Shown: piece by piece, positions 9,496 to 18,700 of the stretch | Numbering within the stretch: the stretch's first letter is position 1 | How the letters are laid out: every line of letters begins with the position of its first letter | Origin: an uncultured Gemmatimonadota bacterium | GTDB lineage: Bacteria > Gemmatimonadota > Gemmatimonadetes > Gemmatimonadales > Gemmatimonadaceae | NCBI GenBank assembly: GCA_903882745.1 | Contig: CAIRYG010000010.1 | Location: forward strand, 393,582 to 457,581 | Direction: 5' to 3' | DNA: 64,000 nt | Translations under genes and position numbers: made by a program | Notes under the pieces: generated by a model | Told to the model about the DNA's origin: nothing | Databases searched by the model: none | Seen by the model: only the letters and a program-made list of their open reading frames with translations

Positions 9496-10448
9496 ACGTC
9501 GACGCGCCGCAGTCGCACCGCGGTTCCCCACGGGTCCTGCGTCACAACCTCACCCAATGCGTCGCGCTCCAGAGCAAAGCCGCCACGGCGCAAACTCTCA
9601 GCAACAGCATCGAGCGCGTCGCCGGCCGTGATGCCCTCAGCGTCATGCAGCTCAATCGTCCACTCCACCAGCGCGGCTTCGTCCGCCCGAGCGGGGGGCG
9701 CCCCCGCAGCACCCCAAATATTGGTACCGACGTGGTGGTGATAGCCGCCGGCCCCAAAAAAGAGGGCGCCCGGGTAGCTCCACACCATCAGGTCAAAGCC
9801 CATCGCATCCGAGAAGAATGCGGCCGCCGGCTCAAGCGCCCCGACGCGCAGATGCACATGGCCAATCGTCGTACCAGCGGGCATCCCCTCCCAGTCGCTT
9901 CCCGCTCCCGCCGCAACCACCCCCGCAACATCCACGGGATCAGTCGCCATCATGAGCTCGCGGTTCACCCGGCGCCACTCCGCGCGCGGACGATCACGAT
10001 ACAGTTCAAGGCCAAGCCCGTCAGGGTCCTGCAGGTAGAACCCCTCACTCACGAGGTGATCTCCCGCGCCAAGCGCAACGCCGTGCGCCGCGAGCTGTTG
10101 CACCAATCGACCAAGATCACCGCGTGTCGGCACAACAATCGCCACATGGAACAGCCCAAGTCGACCACGGTCGGGCACCGGCGCGACCCCAGGCACCTCC
10201 TGCAACACAATCAGCGCGCGAGCCTCACCAACTGCACCGAGCACGGCCCGCGTCGCCGACTGCTCGAGCACGCGGAATCCCAAAAGCGTTGCATAGAAGT
10301 CCAGGGAGCGCTCGAGATTCGACACACGGAGCGTGACTTCGCCGAGTCGGGTGCGCTCGGGAAGACGAAACCCGTTCGGCGCCGTTCCATACGACCCGGG
10401 GGTTGCGGCGGCTTCGACGGCGAGCGCGAGCGGACGGTTGGTGCTCAA
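9492..10448 (-). CDS. Two-domain VOC/glyoxalase-fold protein (CatE-like dioxygenase)
   Basis: 318 residues. Two vicinal-oxygen-chelate modules are visible: residues about 34-155 (LGEVTLRVSNLERSLDFY ... GFYLQDPDGLGLELY) and about 190-315 (IGHVHLRVGALEPAAAFF ... HHHVGTNIW). Typical metal ligands are the His of HVHLRV, the His-rich GGYHHHVG and a C-terminal acidic residue. The layout resembles Bacillus CatE-type catechol-2,3-dioxygenases. The reaction could be ring cleavage or another VOC chemistry; the sequence does not decide. The protein is cytoplasmic, with no signal. The stop overlaps the start of the phosphodiester-glycosidase gene by 4 bp. The region upstream (10449-10641) is a divergent promoter region shared with the M20 gene. 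Confidence 0.8.
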   Translation of the reverse strand: MSTNRPLALAVEAAATPGSYGTAPNGFRLPERTRLGEVTLRVSNLERSLDFYATLLGFRVLEQSATRAVLGAVGEARALIVLQEVPGVAPVPDRGRLGLFHVAIVVPTRGDLGRLVQQLAAHGVALGAGDHLVSEGFYLQDPDGLGLELYRDRPRAEWRRVNRELMMATDPVDVAGVVAAGAGSDWEGMPAGTTIGHVHLRVGALEPAAAFFSDAMGFDLMVWSYPGALFFGAGGYHHHVGTNIWGAAGAPPARADEAALVEWTIELHDAEGITAGDALDAVAESLRRGGFALERDALGEVVTQDPWGTAVRLRRVDV

Positions 10449-10641
10449 GGTCTCGGCCTAGTGATGAGTTCGGTCGCCCTAAAATTCGAAAGCGCCGCTT
10501 GCTACGCGATTACTACCCTAATTTTATAGCATCGGCTGGCGAGAAGGGCCACTAAAGCTCACCCTCGTCAATCTCGTGATTTGGCGGTATCGTACTCCAC
10601 GCGGTCGCCGTCCCTCCATCTCCCCCGCTCTCGCCCCCACC

Positions 10642-11952
10642 ATGCGCTCCTCGTTCCGCCGCATCGCCCCGCTCGCACTGGCCCTCCTGCTGCCGACTAC
10701 CGCGCGCGCCCAAGATGCGCTGACCGCCGAGATCGAGCGACGCGCCACCGCGCTCGCCGCGACGGTCGCCGAGTGGCGGCATGACATTCACCAACACCCG
10801 GAACTCTCCAACCAAGAGACCCGCACGGCCGCACTGGTTGCGGCACACCTGCGCAAACTGGGACTCGAAGTCCGCACGGGTGTTGGCGGCAACGGGGTCG
10901 TCGGGATCCTACGCGGCGGTAAGCCGGGCACGGTTGTTGGACTGCGCGCCGAGATGGATGCGCTTCCGGTCGCCGAACAAGTCGACCTCCCGTTCAAGTC
11001 CACCGTGCGCACCAACTACAACGGGGTCGAAACGGGCGTCATGCACGCCTGCGGCCACGACATGCACGTGGCGATCCTCATGGGCACCGCCGAGATCCTC
11101 AGCAACATGCGCGCCCAAGTCCCGGGCACGGTGGTCTTTCTCTTTCAGCCGGCCGAAGAAGCCCCACCACTGGGCGGCGCTCGTCCGATGATCGACGCAG
11201 GCGCCCTCACCAACCCGGCCGTGGAAGCGGTGTTCGGACTCCACGTGGGCGCGGGCAAACTTGGCGAGGTCGCGGTGCGCGGCGGCGGCATCACGGCCGC
11301 CTCCGATCAGTTCCGCATTGTTGTGCACGGCAAGCAAACGCACGGCGCCTTTCCCGCGGGTGGGATCGACCCGATCGTGATCGGCGCACAGATCGTGATG
11401 GGGATCCAGACGATCGTGAGTCGGCAGATCAACCTCTCCACCGCTCCGGCGGTGGTCACGGTGGGCGCGTTCCAAGGCGGGCTGCGCGAGAACATCATTC
11501 CCGACTCCGTCTGGATGATTGGCACGATCCGCACCTACGACGAGCCCATGCGCAAAGCCATCCACGAGCGCCTGGCCCGCACCGCCGAGTCGATTGCGCA
11601 GGGGAGCGGCGCGACGGCCACGGTCACCGTGACCCGCGGCTACGACGTGACCGTCAACAACGCCGACCTCGTGGCACGTCTCACCCCAACGTTGCAGCGC
11701 GCGGCCGGCGCCGGCCTCTTTCGCGTGAGCGATCCGAGCTCTGCCGGTGAGGATTTTGGCCGCTTTGCCGCCGCAGCACCACGCGGGGGCGTGTTTGTGA
11801 GTCTGGGCGTGACCCCCGCCAACAAAGACTGGAAGACCGCCGCGAGCAATCACTCCCCGCTCTTCGAGGGCGACGACGCTGCGCTGCCGACCGGCATGCG
11901 CGTGATGGCGGGAATGGCGCTCGAGTATCTGCGCTTCGGTCGCGTGCAGTAG
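10642..11952 (+). CDS. Exported M20D amidohydrolase (IAA-amino acid/hippurate hydrolase-like)
   Basis: 436 residues. The start at 10642 gives the signal peptide MRSSFRRIAPLALALLLPTTARAQ; the longer frame from 10576 adds a non-hydrophobic stretch. M20D hallmarks are RHDIHQHPELSNQE near residues 49-62, GLRAEMDALPV, the metal motif HACGHDMHVA near 134-143, FQPAEEAPP with the catalytic Glu, and the late SAGEDFGRFA. Family members remove an N-acyl or aryl group from an amino acid (hippurate, IAA-Ala, N-acetyl-diaminopimelate). The exported form points to scavenging of acylated amino acids. The gene is monocistronic as far as can be seen, and the next gene is convergent. Confidence 0.9.
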   Translation: MRSSFRRIAPLALALLLPTTARAQDALTAEIERRATALAATVAEWRHDIHQHPELSNQETRTAALVAAHLRKLGLEVRTGVGGNGVVGILRGGKPGTVVGLRAEMDALPVAEQVDLPFKSTVRTNYNGVETGVMHACGHDMHVAILMGTAEILSNMRAQVPGTVVFLFQPAEEAPPLGGARPMIDAGALTNPAVEAVFGLHVGAGKLGEVAVRGGGITAASDQFRIVVHGKQTHGAFPAGGIDPIVIGAQIVMGIQTIVSRQINLSTAPAVVTVGAFQGGLRENIIPDSVWMIGTIRTYDEPMRKAIHERLARTAESIAQGSGATATVTVTRGYDVTVNNADLVARLTPTLQRAAGAGLFRVSDPSSAGEDFGRFAAAAPRGGVFVSLGVTPANKDWKTAASNHSPLFEGDDAALPTGMRVMAGMALEYLRFGRVQ

Positions 11953-11996
11953 TTCCTATACGAGCACCCGCAATACAGCCTGCACGACCGCGACTT

Positions 11997-13856
11997 TCAG
12001 CGGGGCGGTTCGCCGCCCCGCCAGGAGAGTCCCACATACAGCGCGCGCCCCGGCACAATCGCTCCAGCGCCATCGAGCCAGCCGGCGTTGGTCAGGTTGC
12101 GACCATCAACATCAACAGTCAGCCCGCCCACACGCTGTGAGTACCGGAGATTGGCGGTGGTATACGCCACCTCGCCCGCGCGCTGCGCGCGCATCAGGTC
12201 GGCACTCACACGAGCGCCGTGCATCGCGGGCACGGACACGCGGGCCACGGTCTGCGCCGTGACCGGCCGCAGCGCATAGCGACCACGCAGTCCAGCCCCC
12301 GACGCGGCATCAAACGCGATCGATGCATGACTCAGCGTGTACTCGGCGCCACCGCTCCGATAGGTGGTCGAAAGCTCAACGCCGCGGAACGTCGCGCTCC
12401 CCACATTGCTCGCGAGCCAGGGTGTTGCGGCATCGGCGGTGGTCGCCTTAACCCAATCGATCAGGTTGTCGGCCGAACGCGAGTAGCCCACGAGATCTGC
12501 ACTCCAGTCACTCGACGGCGCGAATCGCAGCCCAAGTTCGCCAGTCCAGAACTGCTCGCTCTGTAAATTGGGATTCCCCACGCTCGCGGGATCGCGATAG
12601 TAGCGCTCGGTCCATGTTGGGGCGCGGAACCCGCGCGCCACATTCGCGCGGAGGTGCATGCCGCGCATCCCCACCCCGACGGGCCCATCGAGGGGAATAT
12701 CGAAGGTCGCCGAGGGGGAGAGAAACGCGCCGTAGGTGGACGACTGATCACCGCGCAGGCCGAGGAGCAGCGTGGATCCCGCGGGCGCGGCAACGGTGAG
12801 CTCACTGAACAGTGCCTCGCGCCACTCGTTGCGGCTTCCGAGCCGAGCGCTCTGCAGCTGTGCGTTGAGCGCGTCCGCGCCGATGGCGAGCGCGGTGGAG
12901 CCAAAGCTTCGGCGCGCGATCACGTCGACACCGCTCTGCCAGGACGTATGCAGATTTTCGTAGACCGCGGGGTTGTCGCGAATCAGCGTGAAGCGATCGG
13001 TGTGGCGTCGCGTCTGTACGCCGGACTCCAGTGTCCACTCGCCGAGGGTCCGACGCAGGCGTACGTCGGCGGTTGCCGAGCCGGTGCGTTCGAACGAGTT
13101 GTATGGAGCGTAGAAGTTTGCAGCGCCGAAGTCGCGCACCCCGACGCCCAGGTGTGCCGTTAGGAGTCCAGCGGACAGCCGTTGCTCGGCGCCGATGCGC
13201 GTGAGGAGCGTGCGATAGTCGGTGCCGTTCCGCGCGCCGTTCGAGCGATCGTATTCGATGGTGGGCGTGATGGTTGTTGCGCCGGCCGTGAGGCTTGTGG
13301 CGAGTTCGCCACCGAGTGTTTGGAATGCGCCCGCACGCGTGGCAACGCGCGTGGCAACGCCGCCGCGGCGGGTGACAATGTTGATGACCCCGCCAACGGC
13401 ATCCGGGCCGTAGAGAGCGGAAGCCGCGCCGCGGAGCACTTCGACCCGCTCGATCGCCTCGAGTGGGACCGCGAGGTCGAGCGCGTAGTGTGCGCTTTGC
13501 ACATCGCTCACGCGCACGCCGTCGACGAGCACGGCGACTTGTTCTGGTGAGCTGCCGCGGATCGAGAGATCCGCCTGCGCCGGGGAGCGCGGGCTGACAT
13601 CAATGCCGAGCCGAGCAGCGAGCAGTTCGCTCACCGTGCGTGCGCTGGAGGCGGTGATGGCGTCGCGTGTGATGACGTCGACCGAGCGTCCCGCGTCGGC
13701 TTTCCCGACGCGGGAGGCGACGACGGATATGGTGTCGAGGCGGGCGGGAGTTTGGGCGTGGAGGGAGCCCTGCCAGAATGTCCCGACAAGGGCTGCGACC
13801 ACCTGCGCCGCGCGCAGAGGGCTGGGCCGGTAGGCGGCCGTGGTGTAAACGTCCAA
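11997..13856 (-). CDS. TonB-dependent outer-membrane receptor, BtuB-like
   Basis: 619 residues from a TTG at 13856, chosen because AGGAG at 13862-13866 lies 5 nt upstream and a signal peptide follows (hydrophobic VVAALVGTFWQGSLHAQ). The frame extends to 14381 but that part has no protein character and runs antisense to the next gene. The plug domain covers about residues 40-165 (ISVVASRVG, DLSIRGSSPEQVAVLVDGV, IERVEVLRGAASALYGPDAVGGVINIVTR), followed by a beta-barrel. Short length and plug text resemble BtuB-type vitamin receptors. It would import a substrate across the outer membrane using TonB energy. The leader (13945-14110) shows weak cobalamin-riboswitch features, which would fit B12 uptake. 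The C-terminus ends GLSWRGGEPPR, without the usual terminal aromatic residue. Confidence 0.88.
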   Translation of the reverse strand: MDVYTTAAYRPSPLRAAQVVAALVGTFWQGSLHAQTPARLDTISVVASRVGKADAGRSVDVITRDAITASSARTVSELLAARLGIDVSPRSPAQADLSIRGSSPEQVAVLVDGVRVSDVQSAHYALDLAVPLEAIERVEVLRGAASALYGPDAVGGVINIVTRRGGVATRVATRAGAFQTLGGELATSLTAGATTITPTIEYDRSNGARNGTDYRTLLTRIGAEQRLSAGLLTAHLGVGVRDFGAANFYAPYNSFERTGSATADVRLRRTLGEWTLESGVQTRRHTDRFTLIRDNPAVYENLHTSWQSGVDVIARRSFGSTALAIGADALNAQLQSARLGSRNEWREALFSELTVAAPAGSTLLLGLRGDQSSTYGAFLSPSATFDIPLDGPVGVGMRGMHLRANVARGFRAPTWTERYYRDPASVGNPNLQSEQFWTGELGLRFAPSSDWSADLVGYSRSADNLIDWVKATTADAATPWLASNVGSATFRGVELSTTYRSGGAEYTLSHASIAFDAASGAGLRGRYALRPVTAQTVARVSVPAMHGARVSADLMRAQRAGEVAYTTANLRYSQRVGGLTVDVDGRNLTNAGWLDGAGAIVPGRALYVGLSWRGGEPPR

Positions 13857-13944
13857 TCGTGCTCCTGTTCGATCCCCGCGCGTCGATGACCTCCTCATGA
13901 GGACACCGACGCAGCGAGCTCCGAAAGATGGAAGCCTGTCACCC

Positions 13945-14110
13945 TCGATGCTAGCGCGCGCCGGTATCCTTGCGCGGGGTGTTGTGGGTGTATCGCTACC
14001 AGTAGTTCTCAGCCGCGACGGTCGTAGCACGAGCGCTCCGGTGGCGCAGCACCCCATTACAGACGGTGTAGGACTCAGCGCGCCTCCGCGTGCGGGGCTT
14101 TCCTCAACTA
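13945..14110 (-). promoter_or_regulatory. Possible degenerate cobalamin-riboswitch-like leader of the BtuB-like gene
   Basis: Read on the minus strand from about 14110, this leader has in order TAGTTGAGGAAAGCC (compare TAATAGGGAAGCC), a GC arm, GCTGAG...CTGTAATGG (compare GCTG..CAACTGTAA..GG), GCGCCACCGG (compare GCCACTGG) and CCGCGCAAGGATACCGGC near 13962 (compare CCAGGAGACCTGCC). Order and spacing suit the element and the gene downstream, but each block deviates from consensus and the canonical GGTG.AA.TCC arm is not clear. No secondary-structure computation was done. Confidence 0.3.
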
Positions 14111-14634
14111 TGAGGTGCTTTACCGTGACCACACGTTCTTGGTTGGGTTTCACCGTCGCCCTCGTTTCGCTCACCGCGTGTGCTGCCCCCGCGGCGACCA
14201 AGGCAGCACCCGACGCCGTCGTGATTCGCGCGGAACTGAATAAGACGATTGACTCGGCCCTGCAAATCATCAAGATGAGAGACGCCGTGGCGCTCAAGGC
14301 AATGTTTACGGACGACGGCACCTGGATTCTGCCCGATGCGTCGACAGCTGTTGGCAAGCCGGCGATTGAGGCGCTCGCCAAGGCCTTCTTTACGAGCTAC
14401 GATTCCTGGTCGGTTAAATCCGACAGCATCGACACGTTGATCATCCTGAGCGATAGCGAGGCCGTGACCTTCTCGCACCAGTTGTACACGTTGACCTTGA
14501 AGGGCAAGACCACGGAGCTTCAGAACAACCCGTTCATGGATTACTGGCGCAAGACGGCCGGTGGATGGAAGATTGTGTATGAGCTGAACGCCAACGGCCC
14601 GGCGCCGAAGGCTCCAGCCGCGAAGAAGCCGTAG
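14110..14634 (+). CDS. SnoaL-like/DUF4440 lipoprotein
   Basis: 174 residues from ATG at 14110. The signal has a lipobox LTAC with Cys24. The mature part is a single NTF2-like domain: helix VVIRAELNKTIDSALQIIKMRDAVALKAMF, then TDDGTWILPDASTAVGKPAIEAL, and the closing WRKTAGGWKIVYELN, the layout of SgcJ/EcaC-type DUF4440 proteins. These bind small ligands or act as enzymes, and the substrate here is unknown. The tail PAPKAPAAKKP is low complexity. It is divergent from the TonB receptor, and its first codons overlap the receptor's putative leader on the other strand. No ribosome site is apparent. Confidence 0.75.
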   Translation: MRCFTVTTRSWLGFTVALVSLTACAAPAATKAAPDAVVIRAELNKTIDSALQIIKMRDAVALKAMFTDDGTWILPDASTAVGKPAIEALAKAFFTSYDSWSVKSDSIDTLIILSDSEAVTFSHQLYTLTLKGKTTELQNNPFMDYWRKTAGGWKIVYELNANGPAPKAPAAKKP

Positions 14635-14660
14635 TTCGCGCTGAGAGATTCGTCCGCAAA

Positions 14661-14695
14661 CCAAGCGCCTCACCGTTACCGCGGTGGGGCGCTTG
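14661..14695 (+). terminator. Hairpin after the DUF4440 gene
   Basis: CCAAGCGCC at 14661-14669 pairs with GGCGCTTGG at 14687-14695, extended inward by CACCG/CGGTG. It lies 27 bp after the stop codon. There is no clear T-run, so termination is inferred from position. Confidence 0.6.
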
Positions 14696-15057
14696 GTGCG
14701 TCGGGGAGTGCGTAGTCCTGAGCCGTTCGGCGTGCTCTAGGCCGGCAGTTATCGAACCCCCGCCAGTTTCGAACGAGGCGGGGGGAGCGGCGCGTGCCGT
14801 TCGTGAGCATACGCAAATGGCCATAACTATATACACGGCAACGCCTTACAGTATAGTCTACAACGAGAATTGCGCGACTAACGCTCGATTGACGCTCCGC
14901 ACCTATTCTTATCCAGCGAAATCTACAACAGACTAGATTCAAGACAAGGGTCAGGCATCCTGAGATGCCTTATCGAATCGCTATTTGACAGATAGCGGGC
15001 ATTCACCAGTAGCGACTTTCGTCCTACTGGCGCTCAAACCCTATAAGACCCCTTGAG
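14696..15057. other. Non-coding stretch, AT-rich upstream of the Ig-repeat gene
   Basis: No supported gene. From about 14815 to 15000 the composition drops in GC (ACTATATACACGG, TATTCTTATCC, TATTTGACAG), suggesting the promoter region of the gene at 15058. I could not pick out a convincing -35/-10 pair with normal spacing. Confidence 0.5.
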
Positions 15058-15783
15058 ATGTCTATGAAATATACAGCGCGCCGCTCGGCCAGTGGCTTCC
15101 CACGCCCGCTCGCAGCGCTTGTTCTCCTCGGACTGCTCTTCGGCGTTGGGCCCAGCTGTTCTGGCGGCGGCAAGGACGCCCCCACCGCCCCAACGACTCC
15201 GACGACCCCCGTCGCACCGATCGTCGTGGGTACCGTGGCGATCGCGGGAGCTCCCGCCGAGGGCGCACTGTTGGTGAACGGCAGCGTCGTGCTGACCGCC
15301 ACGCCCATAAGCACCACTGGGTCGCCTGTGAGTGGGAAAACGGTGACCTGGACTAGCTCAGACCCCACGGTTGCGACGGTCGCCGCAGGGACGGTGACCG
15401 GCGTGGCCTCGGGCCCGGCGATGATCACCGCCACGGTCGACGGCGTGGTGGGATCCACCGCCCTGTCGGTGCGTGTGCCGATTACGACGCCCCCCGCTGG
15501 AGCGACAACACCAACGGTAGCCGCGGTGTTGAGCGGTGCCGTCACCCTCACGATTCCTGCAACGGCAGTACCTATCGGTACTCCGCTGACGGTCGCACCA
15601 GCCGCGCAGCCGAGCGACAACCGCGTCGTCCCCGCCACGACCTACGTCTTCGGGCCGGACGGCACCACGTTCAACGCGCCAATCACTCTCGCGCTGCGCT
15701 ATGACAAAACCGCGATCAGCGCTGCTGATCAAGCCAACCTCTGGGTCGCCTCCGTCGACGCCAACGGCGTCGCGTCGCCATAG
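15058..15783 (+). CDS. N-terminal part of Ig-repeat metalloprotease, ends at in-frame TAG
   Basis: 241 codons from ATG at 15058 with a lipoprotein-like signal (LAALVLLGLLFGVGPSC) and a Thr/Pro-rich linker. A Big_2-like domain follows (GKTVTWTSSDPTVATV...GVASGPAMITATVDG), then a domain reading TTYVFGPDGTTFNAPITLALRYD...NLWVASVDANGVASP. The TAG at 15781-15783 is followed in the same frame by GGSTVDLITGVVSAPVVHFSSYT. In similar domains the text runs W..L.GSTVDL....V.HFS.Y, so the domain is cut in half and the TAG most simply replaces a TGG (Trp). The fragment would be an exported stub if translated alone. With the next entry it forms one 1510-codon frame. Confidence 0.75.
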   Translation: MSMKYTARRSASGFPRPLAALVLLGLLFGVGPSCSGGGKDAPTAPTTPTTPVAPIVVGTVAIAGAPAEGALLVNGSVVLTATPISTTGSPVSGKTVTWTSSDPTVATVAAGTVTGVASGPAMITATVDGVVGSTALSVRVPITTPPAGATTPTVAAVLSGAVTLTIPATAVPIGTPLTVAPAAQPSDNRVVPATTYVFGPDGTTFNAPITLALRYDKTAISAADQANLWVASVDANGVASP

Positions 15784-15795
15784 GGAGGGAGCACG

Positions 15796-18700
15796 GTGGA
15801 TCTGATCACTGGCGTGGTCTCCGCCCCGGTCGTGCATTTCTCGTCCTATACCATTGTAAAGCCCGCCGCCGCCGCATCGATTAACGCCTTCACGGGCGAC
15901 GCGCAATCCGCGGGGGTGGGAACCGCCATTACCGCACCGATTAGCGTGCGAGTGCTCGACGCGTCCGCTCGGCCGGTACCAGGCACCACCGTACGCTTCG
16001 CCGTCGCGAGTGGCAATGGCTTACTCAGTGGAACCACCACCGCCACCACGAACCACCTCGGCGTGGCACTACTCGCCGGCACCTGGGTGCTCGGCGCGAG
16101 CGCTGGCGCGCAGACCCTGAGCGCGAGCCTGACCACCGGGAGTGTGACCGCGGCGACGATTGCGGCGACCGCGACCGCCGGCGCAGCGACGCGATTTGTT
16201 GTGAGCGGCACCAGCACGCAGGTCTCTGGAGCCACGCAGACCGTCACCATTACTGCCAAGGACGCCGGCGGCAACACCGCGACTAGCTACGCAGGGGCGA
16301 AGTCGATCACCATGGGCGGTGCATCGACCGCGCCGGGTGGCCAGAAGCCCACGACCGCTGGAACTGCGTTCGGCACGGCGACCACGGTGACGTTTTCGAA
16401 CGGCATCGCGACGGTGCCCATTGTACTGGCGACCGCAGAAACCGCGAAGCTTACGGTGAGCGACGGGTCGATCAGCGCCGCGACGGCCGATCAACTCACC
16501 GTCACAGTAACAGCGGGAGCGGCCACACAGCTCGCCATCGTGCGGAACATTGCCGGCGCGTCGAGTGGACTGCCGTTCGTCACGCAGCCCGTGGTCGCCT
16601 TACAAGATGCGAATGGCAATACCGCGGCAACCAACAACGGCACCGTCATCACCATGGCGGTCAGTGCGGGCGGCACCCTAAGCGGCACGACCACCGCAAC
16701 CACGATTGCTGGAGTCGCCAGCTGGAGCGGCGGGATGCTCAGCGGCGTGCCGGGGAGCTACACCATCACGTTTGGTTCGGGCACGCTGACGGCTGCGACC
16801 CAATCGATCACGCTGGCATCCTCGACGCCCACGCAGCTCGTGCTGATGACGATTGCTGCTGGGGCCGCGAGTGGCGCGCCCTTTGTCACGCAGCCCGTCG
16901 TCGCCATGAAAGACGCCAGCGCGAACACGGTGACCACTGCGACGAGCTTGGTGACCATGACGGTCAGTGCGGGCGCGACGATCGTCGGGACCGCGACCGC
17001 GACCGCTTTAAATGGCGTCGCGATCTTTAGCACGGCGGGCATCACCGGAACCGCGGGCACCAGCTACACGCTCACATTTTCCGCAAGCGGGCTGACCTCG
17101 GCCACGCAACCGATCACGCCCACCGCTGGGACGGCGACTCAGCTACAGCTCACAACGAGTGCCGTGGGGGCCGTGAGTGGCGCGGCGTTTACAACGCAGC
17201 CCGTGGTTGCCGTGAAGGATGCCGCCGGCAACACCGTGACCAGCGCGAGCACAGTGGTCACGATGACCGTCAGCGCGGGCGCCACGATCGTCGGGACCGC
17301 CACGGCGACCGCCGTGAATGGCGTGGCCACATTTAGCGCCGTGGGGATCAGCGGCACCGCGGGCACCAACTACACGCTCAGCTTTGCATCGAGCGGGCTG
17401 ACGTCGGCTGTGCAAACTCTTTCGCCTACCGCAGGGACGGCAACACAGTTACAGCTCACGACGAGTGCCGTGGGGGCCGTGAGTGGCGTGGCCTTCACCA
17501 CTCAGCCCGTGATTGCGGTGAAGGATGCCACCGGCAACACCGTGACCAGCGCGAGCACAGTGGTCACGATGACCGTCAGCGCGGGCGCCACGATTGTTGG
17601 GACCGCCACGGCGACCGCCGTGAATGGCGTGGCAACATTTAGCGCCGTAGGGATCAGCGGCACCGCGGGCACCAGCTATGCGCTCACCTTTGCATCGGCC
17701 GGCCTGACGTCAGCCACCCAAACGATTTTGCCCACCGCAGGGGCTGCCACACAGCTGCAGTTGACGACGCCTGCCGTGGGGGCTGCGAGTGGCGCGGCCT
17801 TTACCACGCAGCCCGTGGTTGCTGTCAAGGATGCGAGCGGCAACTCGGTTACCAGCGCGACAAGTGTCGTGACCGTGACGGTCAGCGCTGGCGCGACAAT
17901 CGTTGGGACCAACACTGCGACTGCCGTGAATGGCGTCGCCACATTTAGCACCGTGGGAATCACCGGCACCGCTGGGACTAGCTACACGCTGACCTTTGCG
18001 GCGAGCGGGCTCACAGCCACCACGCAATCCATCACCGGAGGTGTTGGAAGAGCCACACAAATCGCAATCAACGCAGGGAATGCGCAGGTCGCTACGGTGG
18101 GCACTGCCGTCGGGACGCTTCCGAGCATCGTGGTGAAAGACGCAGGGAATAATACCGTCACCGGCGTGACGGTCACGTTCGCTGTTTCTACTGGTGGCGG
18201 CTCGATTTCCGGCGCGTCAGCTGCCAGCAATACTAGCGGCATCGCGACCGTTGGATCTTGGGTGCTTGGCACGATGGCAGGCGCCAACACACTCACCGCC
18301 ACAAGCGCGGGGCTTGCTGGATCGCCCCTCGTGTTCTCGGCGACCGGCGTCGCCGGTGTCGCCGCTCATGCAACTCTTCTGGACTATGAAACACAGGTTG
18401 TTACAGTTGGCCAGCCGAACCCGTTGCGACCTGGAGTGATTGTGTCGGATGCGTATGGGAATCCAGTGCCCTCTCTCGCGGTGACCTTCTCGATTGCGAC
18501 TGGAGGAGGTTCAGTTACTGGAGGATCCACCTCGACCGACAACTCAGGGATTGCAAGACTTGGCAGCTGGACCGTAGGCGCAGCGGCTGGAAGCAATTCC
18601 ATTTCTGTTGCTGTGCCGGGCTTTTCAACAGGCACAGTTACCGCTCGGGCAGTAGCTGCGTCGGCCTACCCGATCGACTTTTTGTTCGACGCGGGCATCC

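Noticed and set aside
13857..14381. N-terminal extension of the TonB receptor to 14381
   Set aside because: No plug or signal character, antisense to the DUF4440 lipoprotein; the TTG at 13856 has a strong ribosome site and a signal peptide.
16519..18048. CRISPR-like regularly spaced repeats
   Set aside because: The period is 306 bp, fully coding, with no spacer structure and no cas genes. No CRISPR array was found in the window.
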